NCBI RefSeq assembly: GCF_018143015.1
Contig: NC_054741.1
Coordinates: forward strand, 49,863,048-49,927,047
Reading direction: 5' to 3'
Source: Lytechinus variegatus
Taxonomy: Eukaryota > Echinodermata > Echinoidea > Temnopleuroida > Toxopneustidae
DNA: 64,000 nucleotides
This document shows positions 59,101 to 64,000 of the stretch, one piece after another (position 1 is the stretch's first letter; every line of letters begins with the position of its first letter). The notes under the pieces were generated by a model. It saw only the letters and a program-made list of their open reading frames with translations. It did no database searches and was not told where the DNA came from. The translations under genes were made by a program, and so were the position numbers.

Positions 59101-61897
59101 GCACAGAGTCAAACTGGACTTTAAAATATGGGCGTATGATACATGTATCAAGTTGATGTCAGTAGAACCAGAAACTTGAGAGGAACACATTTAAGTTTGA
59201 TGAGATCCATTAAAGAATGCTATATGTGAACAGCCCCAATATGTCATTATAATGAAGTTAACTCACAAGAACAATTTCACCCAATACTAATATTTTCATT
59301 CATCACGAACCAATGAAAAATATAAATGGTGATAATCGTTTGTCTGAGCCCCGGGGGGCCACTTCCATTCACGAGTGGATACCATGCGCGACCATGGGGT
59401 CTCGAAAAGCACCCTAAACACATAATTTTCATATTCTGAAAATGCACCCCTTAACAAGTATTGACGTGTGAAACCCTACCCTTAAACAATATTGGACACA
59501 AAACGATACTCTTGGCAAATATTTCCTGAAATGAACCCCTAAACAAGTACAGGAATGTTTTATTGTTACGGGTCCTTCGGTCGTCGGCTTTACCTTATTT
59601 GGTTTAGTACGACCCCAGCTTCTACACCTCGCACGAAGTGTTGGGGCAAAAAGGACATCCTTTATAAAACATTTCATTTTTGTTTTATCATCCCCGCAAA
59701 TTCGACCCTAAACACGTAATCTTCCTAGCGAAATAGATACCCTTTTTTCATTATTTTTGTGTTTTTGACACCCTTATCACGTTACGTACGTAACGTGCCC
59801 TATTGTGAAAAAGACATCCTTTTTACGTTTTTTGGTCGCGCATGGTATCCACTCGTCAATGTAAGTGCCCTCCCCCCCCAGGGTCTGAGCATGTGATTGT
59901 GTGAAGTTTTTATACTGTGAACATCTGGATCATGATTTTTTTTAGCACTTAAGAATTGATAAGAAAGTTTCAATTTGGAGACATTGAAAATCGAAAAGAC
60001 AAGAATGTTGTTTTAGCTACAAAAGTTGAATATTTATTCACTAATGTGCATGTTCATGAGCAAGTTTGTTTTCCCCATAAGAATAGTAATTTTTTGTCAT
60101 TGTTATTAATCACTCATCAGAAATGAAGTGCAATCATGTGATAGTTATCATAAGGTCCAACTTTCAAATGGGGTTGGACTTTGCTACTGACTTCAATAGT
60201 TCATTGTCCTGCTAAAAAATGTTGGAAGAAAACAAATCAGATTTATCTTAAAGTGGTAGGGTGACAATTTGTCTACATGTAGGAATCTTTTAACACTTTT
60301 TATTATGGTTAACAATTTTTTGTAATGCTAAGCTAGGCCTATATGGAAAAATAAGGGGTTTAAAAAATAATGTTTTTTTAATTTGATGATTAAAATTATT
60401 TCTACAATGTTTTGAATACCTAGCAAACACAAGACAACCAAAGTTACAAATTTCACTAAAATATAGATTTTTAACTCCTATGATATGAAGGATTTTAGGT
60501 TTGACAATAGTCTGAATCTAGAGTAGAAGGATGATTAGGATAAGACCAGTGCAATGTTTACAATATATAGAAAACATCAAAAATCAGAACCCCTTTAGTT
60601 TGGGCAATAATACATTGAGCCCAGGCCATGGTACAGGGGATGGCCATACATGCATGACATGTATGTTTATGTATTAAAGGGGAATCCAACCCAAATAAAA
60701 AACTTGTTTTTATAAGGAAAAGGAAAATCAGACAAGTTGTTAGGTGAAAGTTGGACCAATATTGGACATGCAACAAGAAAGTTATGAATTTTTAAAAGTT
60801 GTAAATATTGGTAATCACTATACCCATAGACTTCAAATTGGCAGCATATGGGATGTCATAGTAATGTAAGGCAAGGACTACTCTTCCATATACTCCAATA
60901 CATATTATGGCTAAAATGTAATTTTCCCCAAAATTTTTATTTAAAATCATATTCTTCCTTCATGAGGACATAAAACAATATACTACCTGGGCTATATTTA
61001 GATTTCTGCCCCTCGAGAATGGGTACTTAGGAGAAAACCACAAATCCCTGATAATAAAGTACATGGCCTATGGGAAAGTTGTCCTTGCCACTTGTCATGA
61101 TTTACTTACCCAGTTGCCAATTTGAAATCTTCATAGTATTAGTGATTTCAATCTTACAGCAGCTATAACTTTCTTATTGCTTGTCTGATTTCTTTCAAAC
61201 TTTTACCCTTCTGTTTAATTCATTTTTTTCTTCCTAACACAACATTTTGTGGCCAAGGCTGGATTCCCCTTTAAGTTTGGATAAAACAGGAAGTGAAGTT
61301 GCGCGACAGCCGAGGCAAGTCACTGTTTTTGTTCCTTTTAACTTGATTTTTTCCCCCGTTTTTTGGCAATTAATGACAGGCAAGAGGGAATATGAAATTG
61401 GAATTCGGTCGCGTTAATTTTCAAAAATTTTAATACATTTCATTTATTTTAAGACAAAAATTAAAGAGCCCCGACAGGGAGATTTTGCATTATGATTGTA
61501 GAATGTAATAGTAGGCCTAAGGCCCTAAGTCCCCTAATCATATGGTGGCTGCACGATAGCGAGCCGTCTGTGTACGAGAAGAAATTCAAAAAATAAAAAA
61601 TGTTTAAAAACTCCTCGAAACAGACGGCTGCCAGCAGAGAATTACTGATCCTGCTGCCTGCGCCTGCTGCTGACCGTCATCCGCACCACGCCGTGGTCGC
61701 GCTGGGACCGCGACCCGGAGACTCTGGTTGGGCTTCCGAGACCGTACCGTACCGCTGCTCAATCACGCAGCTGTCTCATTTTCTGGCTTATTTGCCTCGC
61801 AAAATAGAAATTATAACTTTAGATAAATGCAGGAGAACTACAAATAAGAGTACGGTAGTCACTGAATACTTTGCCATACTTACACAGCTTTGGCCAT
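41069..61897 (-). CDS. PEPD: PEPD, Xaa-Pro dipeptidase (prolidase), complete, 15 coding exons
   Basis: Prolidase is a cytosolic metallopeptidase (M24 family) that cleaves dipeptides with C-terminal proline or hydroxyproline. Fifteen minus-strand coding exons join in frame through GT-AG sites to 1467 nt (488 residues; human 493) and align collinearly from [19 protein letters not shown] to the C terminus. The N-terminal domain includes [15 protein letters not shown] and [12 protein letters not shown]. The catalytic pita-bread domain carries all five dinuclear metal ligands: Asp275 and Asp286 ([13 protein letters not shown]), His369 ([10 protein letters not shown]), Glu411 (TIEPG) and Glu451 (VRIEDD), each offset by one from human 276/287/370/412/452. 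No break was found. Introns hold many DNA elements and one SINE. Expression control is not visible. Confidence 0.97.
41641..41724 (-). CDS. PEPD: PEPD coding exon 14
   Basis: 84 nt, 28 codons, phase 0 both ends ([14 protein letters not shown] ... RFRGFGG). Confidence 0.95.
42450..42486. repeat. Terminal fragment of the AAGACAGGGCC MITE family
   Basis: AACTCTTTGTAAGACAGGGCC is shared with the right end of 42913-43169. A related GATTGGATCAATCGTAACTC fragment lies at about 49210-49245. Only one end is recognisable here. Confidence 0.5.
42553..42660 (-). CDS. PEPD: PEPD coding exon 13
   Basis: 108 nt, 36 codons, phase 0. Contains [19 protein letters not shown] with metal ligand Glu411. Confidence 0.95.
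42910..43172. mobile_element. ~257-bp MITE with GGCCCTGTCTTA ends (PEPD intron 12)
   Basis: The element is 42913-43169. Inverted ends are GGCCCTGTCTTATGAAGAGTT and AACTCTTTGTAAGACAGGGCC minus the flanks; inner GATTGATCC/GGATCAATC arms. Flanks are CAG and TAG, one mismatch in a 3-bp duplication. Confidence 0.7.
43545..44150. mobile_element. ~600-bp MITE (GGGGAATCCAACCC family) in PEPD intron 12
   Basis: Starts GAAGGAAAATCCAACCC and ends GGATTCCACTTTAAG. Strongly similar along its length to 60674-61274 and inversely to 39084-39685. Confidence 0.8.
44186..44370 (-). CDS. PEPD: PEPD coding exon 12
   Basis: 185 nt. Contains [10 protein letters not shown] and [20 protein letters not shown] with metal ligand His369. 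Confidence 0.96.
44941..45922. mobile_element. ~980-bp TIR element (TAACGGTGTATAAACCGCACC), PEPD intron 11
   Basis: Inverted ends TAACGGTGTATAAACCGCAC and GTGCGGTTAATACACCGTTA; GGGTGCGGTTTATACACGGT recurs at 44993-45012. The arms continue into TAAG/CTTA, so a TA duplication cannot be separated from the TIR. Interior is less AT-rich than its surroundings but has no recognised protein. Pogo/Tigger-like affinity is only a guess from terminal style. Confidence 0.7.
46328..47363. mobile_element. ~1-kb foldback element with ACCCG subterminal repeats, PEPD intron 11
   Basis: Ends CTGGGACTAAAACCCGGG and CCCGAAAGTCCCAG, with many ACCCG/GGGTACCCG words close to both ends. The interior is a long inverted repeat: TTACGAAGTAGTGTCGATAT, TCGCTACACGAACAAAGTCA and CGGGTTTCGGAGC in the left arm reappear complemented in the right arm up to about 47035. 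The right end is about 5 bp from the exon 11 donor. No 8-bp duplication was found. Confidence 0.75.
47370..47518 (-). CDS. PEPD: PEPD coding exon 11
   Basis: 149 nt. Contains [20 protein letters not shown] with metal ligands Asp275 and Asp286. The donor is CAG/GTAGGC, next to the transposon at 46328-47363. Confidence 0.96.
48298..48375 (-). CDS. PEPD: PEPD coding exon 10
   Basis: 78 nt ([20 protein letters not shown]), TTCCAG acceptor, GTAAGA donor. Confidence 0.94.
49285..49353 (-). CDS. PEPD: PEPD coding exon 9
   Basis: 69 nt ([19 protein letters not shown]), GCAG acceptor, GTGAGA donor. Confidence 0.94.
49840..49962 (-). CDS. PEPD: PEPD coding exon 8
   Basis: 123 nt ([20 protein letters not shown] ... 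GMYEYQLE). Donor GTTGGT is weaker than consensus. Confidence 0.94.
50508..50937. mobile_element. TTCCGAAGGTTCG inverted-array element, PEPD intron 7, 9-bp direct flanks
   Basis: Region 50517-50928 is built from repeats of AATTCCGAAGGTTCGTTA in one orientation up to about 50750, then the complement (AACGAACCTTCGGAATAACG) to 50900. It is bracketed by the direct repeat CCAAATTAC at 50508-50516 and 50929-50937, with imperfect inverted ends around TTAATTCCGAA. Non-coding. Confidence 0.75.
50956..51000 (-). CDS. PEPD: PEPD coding exon 7
   Basis: 45-nt micro-exon-like exon ([14 protein letters not shown]), strong T-rich TTTCAG acceptor and GTAAGA donor. Found by homology and frame continuity. Confidence 0.93.
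51808..51869 (-). CDS. PEPD: PEPD coding exon 6
   Basis: 62 nt ([20 protein letters not shown]), matching human [20 protein letters not shown]. Confidence 0.93.
52319..52366 (-). CDS. PEPD: PEPD coding exon 5
   Basis: 48 nt, 16 codons ([16 protein letters not shown]), phase 0 both ends. Confidence 0.93.
53604..53883 (+). mobile_element. tRNA-derived SINE in PEPD intron 4
   Basis: The 5' ~75 bp are tRNA-like, with A box TGGTCTAGTGG and B box GGTTCGAATAC and a tRNA-Glu-like order. About 165 bp of tRNA-unrelated body (CACTGTGCTGCACTCAACCC onward) follows, then an (ATT)n tail at about 53865-53883. Antisense to PEPD. The tRNA part is not a functional tRNA gene: anticodon and acceptor stems pair poorly. 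A short similar tail (GCTGGGTTAATATTATTATT) is at about 48160-48185. Confidence 0.85.
54061..54124 (-). CDS. PEPD: PEPD coding exon 4
   Basis: 64 nt ([20 protein letters not shown]), TTTACAG acceptor, GTAAGT donor. Confidence 0.94.
55125..55290. mobile_element. Small TIR MITE, PEPD intron 3
   Basis: Inverted ends TGTCCTCACTAAAACCAGTTT and AAACTGGTTTTAAGACGGTAGTGAGAACA, shortened here to their matching parts; inner GCGATCTTC/GAAGATCGC arms. Boundaries about +/-10 bp. Confidence 0.65.
55869..55903. repeat. T24-G10 homopolymer junction
   Basis: A run of about 24 T followed directly by about 10 G. Similar shorter junctions occur at 14340, 33170 and 37081. Confidence 0.9.
56331..56458 (-). CDS. 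PEPD: PEPD coding exon 3
   Basis: 128 nt ([20 protein letters not shown] ... VWMG), TTTTAG acceptor. Confidence 0.95.
56707..57483. mobile_element. TIR element (GGGYGGTATTCTG family), CAG duplication, PEPD intron 2
   Basis: The element is 56710-57480. Ends GGGTGGTATTCTGAAAATTG and CAATTTTCAGAATACGGCCC, with CAG at 56707-56709 and 57481-57483. Shares ends and CCAATAGAAGCG/GTAAGGACCTTCCC-type words (in inverse orientation) with 28460-30502, but lacks the polypyrimidine core. Confidence 0.8.
58002..58185 (-). CDS. PEPD: PEPD coding exon 2
   Basis: 184 nt ([20 protein letters not shown] ... LFRQ), TTACAG acceptor, GTAATA donor. Confidence 0.96.
58783..58884. mobile_element. ~100-bp MITE, PEPD intron 1
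   Basis: Inverted ends TATCAGGTGCGTCTGGTCA and TGACCAGACGCACCTGATA are perfect; the second arm pair is interrupted. TTG flanks both sides, a possible 3-bp duplication. Confidence 0.75.
59342..59890. mobile_element. hAT-like element, 8-bp TSD, PEPD intron 1
   Basis: The element is 59350-59882. Inverted GGGGGGCCACTTCC and AAGTGCCCTCCCCCCCC ends; subterminal GAGTGGATACCATGCGCGACC pairs with GGTCGCGCATGGTATCCACTC, here given in part. The perfect 8-bp duplication GTCTGAGC lies at 59342-59349 and 59883-59890. Non-coding. Confidence 0.85.
60674..61274. mobile_element. ~600-bp MITE (GGGGAATCCAACCC family), PEPD intron 1
   Basis: Starts TTAAAGGGGAATCCAACCC and ends GGATTCCCCTTTAA. Best-preserved of three copies (with 43545-44150 and 39084-39685). 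Confidence 0.85.
61884..61897 (-). CDS. PEPD: PEPD coding exon 1 (14 coding nt)
   Basis: ATG GCC AAA GCT GT followed by a consensus GTAAGT donor. Joined to exon 2 it gives [15 protein letters not shown], matching human MAAATGPSFWLGNETL in length and position. The 5' UTR continues upstream, towards higher coordinates. Confidence 0.88.
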
Positions 61898-62110
61898 TTT
61901 GAAAGGACTCGAAATACCCAAATATCAGTCAGATCTTCCAATTTTTCCGATAACAATGAATTAAATGGTGCCTCGTCAACAAAAACAATTCTCACGTGAT
62001 GATGGTGGAATATCTCCTCCTCTCGAATAATAATGAATAAGTTAGACTTGAATTTCAGACACAACCGAAATTAAACAATTACCGTTCAAGATCGAGGTGC
62101 AGGTGGGTAC
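61898..62110 (-). promoter_or_regulatory. PEPD 5' UTR and proximal promoter (inferred)
   Basis: Sequence immediately upstream of the PEPD start codon on the minus strand. A CG-containing stretch also lies just inside intron 1 (about 61560-61770). Start site not determined. Confidence 0.4.
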
Positions 62111-62159
62111 TAGTAGTATATCCCTGCCGAATTGAATGGGGTATAGATTGGTTATCTAA

Positions 62160-62345
62160 TATAATTCAAAATCTCCTCATCCCGCCCCTTTTCTTCCTCT
62201 TCTTCAGGACCTCCTCATCCTTCTTCATTCTCTTTCCTCCTCCTCCATCATTTCGCTATCTCCTCCACCTCCCGAGCTTCTTCTTTCTCTTTTAATTCTC
62301 TCTGTATGTAAGTCCTTTTATTCCTTCTCACTACCTCTCTTCCTT
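62160..62345. repeat. Pyrimidine-rich (TCC/TTCC) patch
   Basis: CT-rich simple sequence upstream of PEPD; no element boundaries recognised. Confidence 0.6.
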
Positions 62346-62538
62346 CCTAGGCCTACTATCTTCCTAAATATGTAGTGAAGAGGAGGCAAGTGACAAATTA
62401 ATGAATAAACCCTATTCCAGCAAAGCTTAATCATTCACCCCCCCCCCCCGGCCATGCACCCCCAATTGCATCTACTGTAAAGAGATGATTGGAAACAACT
62501 TGTATCAGATCCAGATAGATCATGAATTGACTAGACCT

Positions 62539-62839
62539 ATTAGCCCGTATTCTGATAGCAGGTGTAACTTATATAAACTCAGGTTTAAAGTTGTGGTTGA
62601 AGTATAGCCAATTGTTTCGTAATATAGAGATATTTAATGCTTCAGCTCATTTGGCTCTCAAATCATTCATAATTGTGTGGAAAGTATAAATAGATGATTG
62701 TCTTTACCATCCATGAATCAGGAAAGAGCACAGTAAACATACAACTTAATAAAAATTTGATACTTTTGGCTTCCCATACTTAAACCACGAGTTTAAACCC
62801 AAGTTTAAGTTAAACCTGCTATCAGAATATGGGGCATTA
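62539..62839. mobile_element. ~290-bp MITE (GCCCGTATTCTGATAGCAGG), ATTA flanks
   Basis: The element is 62543-62835. Ends GCCCGTATTCTGATAGCAGG and CCTGCTATCAGAATATGGGGC less its flank, with ATTA at 62539-62542 and 62836-62839. Inner AACTCAGGTTTAAA and complementary TTTAAACCCAAG arms occur. Non-coding. Confidence 0.75.
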
Positions 62840-63874
62840 TTGTATGCCTTCTGACCTGTCAGTTCCTGGGCCATCGAAGATTATAAAGTGGAGGGTGGGG
62901 GAGGGCTATATTCAAGGATGAGACAGTTATGTGAAAAAGTAAATATGACACACACTATCTCCCCCCTCTCCCCTTCCTCTCTCATTCACTCGATCCTCTC
63001 TTCCTACCTCCCCACCCTTTTTTCTCCCTCTCTCTCTCAATTTACTCACTTCAATGCCAAGAATTACAAGAAACCACAATGTATGTTTTTTTTGTCTTTT
63101 ATTCTAATGTATTGTCCCTAGATTCTCTCTATTTGAAATTCCTTCAACATACTGAAATTCAGAGTCGCCACATGTTTGATTGCATTTGTGCATATCCATT
63201 ATATAACTCTATTATACAAAATATGCAAATAAATACAAGGGTTCCAGCACTTTTACCATCACAGCATGATCCAATAATAAGTCTGTTAACAAGCTCCCGA
63301 GATGAAAGGAATGTCTATATCTGGACAATTGCACTATAAAATGAATACTTAAATATTCTGTTAATATCAGTGTTGCAAGTCCTTACAATCAAACCAAGCA
63401 GCTTGATACAAATATGGACCAGTCATTCTGAAAAAAAAAATCAATAAAAATAAACAACCATAGTTATTTCATAACTAGTCTAGTATCATACCAAAGTGTA
63501 CCTTTCTTTTACCCTGGATACTATATACCATTGATGTTATCTATTTTAAATATTTTGCATTGTCTTTCTAGTACATTCAGCCTTGGATATATAATTTCAT
63601 TACCTAGTACATAGAGGGATAATGACTATTACCTTGTTATAATATATTTCTACCATGTGAGTTAAGTTTTTTTTTAAGTCACTGGAGGTGTACTTCACAG
63701 AGATTTAAGAGTGACTTACAGCCACACTTAACTTTAAGTTGCCTGCGGCATAATAACACATTTTATAGCGCATTGGTCAAATGTTGCACACGGGTCGCAT
63801 ACTACTGTGTATACTTCAATCATGTCACGCATTAAATATCATATGTGTGTTCTGTTTAAACATGACCCTAAAGG
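62840..63874. other. Intergenic, no recognisable gene
   Basis: AT-rich DNA with a CT-rich stretch at about 62960-63040. The overlapping short open frames near 62888-63339 lack recognisable protein features. Confidence 0.35.
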
Positions 63875-64000
63875 GGTGTTGCAAGAAAATATTTGCAATC
63901 AATTGCAAATATTTTGTTGCAATTTTACAAGTGATTGATCACTTTTAACTGTAGCAAATGAGATTACACTCCATGTTTCAAGGAACAGATTGGCAATCAA
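63875..64000. repeat. Left part of a MITE (GTTGCAAGAAAATATTTGCAAT), cut by window end
   Basis: GGGGTGTTGCAAGAAAATAT and inverted TTGCAATCAATTGCAA words, related to 36757-36930. The right side is outside the window. Confidence 0.5.

Noticed and set aside
63079-63339. 86-codon open frame near the right edge
   Set aside because: No recognisable motif, splice context or conservation evidence; AT-rich chance frame is likely.

Overview
The window looks like nuclear DNA of an invertebrate deuterostome, most likely a sea urchin (inference). The reasons are intron-split genes with vertebrate-like orthologues, AT-rich introns, a tRNA-derived SINE, very many short terminal-inverted-repeat (TIR) DNA elements, and long polypyrimidine and homopolymer tracts. 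No bacterial genes, CRISPR array, rRNA or intact functional tRNA gene was seen. No retrovirus-like, Polinton-like or toxin fossil was recognised.

Five protein-coding genes are supported. (1) 681-1136 (+) is the last coding exon of an SLC10-family (bile-acid:sodium symporter type) transporter. (2) 9113-14154 (+) is a complete three-coding-exon, 186-residue neuronal-calcium-sensor-like EF-hand protein with an unusual first EF-hand. (3) 26113-32450 (-) is a complete four-coding-exon NDUFS6, the zinc-binding subunit of respiratory complex I. (4) 35148-35492 (+), with a probable non-coding first exon ending at 32953, is MRPL36 (mitochondrial ribosomal protein bL36m). NDUFS6 and MRPL36 are head to head, as in human. 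(5) 41069-61897 (-) is a complete 15-coding-exon PEPD (prolidase); the spliced CDS is 1467 nt (488 residues), every junction keeps frame at GT-AG sites, and all five metal ligands are present.

Most of the remaining DNA is mobile-element debris. From 17.8 to 32 kb there is a dense cluster of hAT-like non-autonomous elements, several proven by 8-bp target-site duplications (TSDs). Two belong to one family with a polypyrimidine core, and two other elements carry the same GCGAGCGCGAAGCGCGAGC minisatellite. One locus is nested three deep: a mariner-like foldback contains a hAT, which contains a MITE. Elsewhere there is a group of small TIR elements flanked by 3-bp CAG or CTG duplications. PEPD introns hold many more, including an element that begins within about 6 bp of a splice donor.

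Layout: 0-1.1 kb transporter 3' end; 1.3-8.9 kb intergenic repeats; 9.1-14.2 kb calcium-sensor gene with a large element in intron 1; 14.2-26.1 kb intergenic hAT cluster; 26.1-32.5 kb NDUFS6 with a nested 3.6-kb hAT in intron 1; 32.5-35.5 kb shared promoter and MRPL36; 35.5-41 kb intergenic MITEs; 41-61.9 kb PEPD; 61.9-64 kb upstream sequence with one MITE. I found no convincing new biological system. The strongest leads are the conserved mitochondrial gene pair, the divergent EF-hand protein and several unclassified transposon families with clean insertion footprints.
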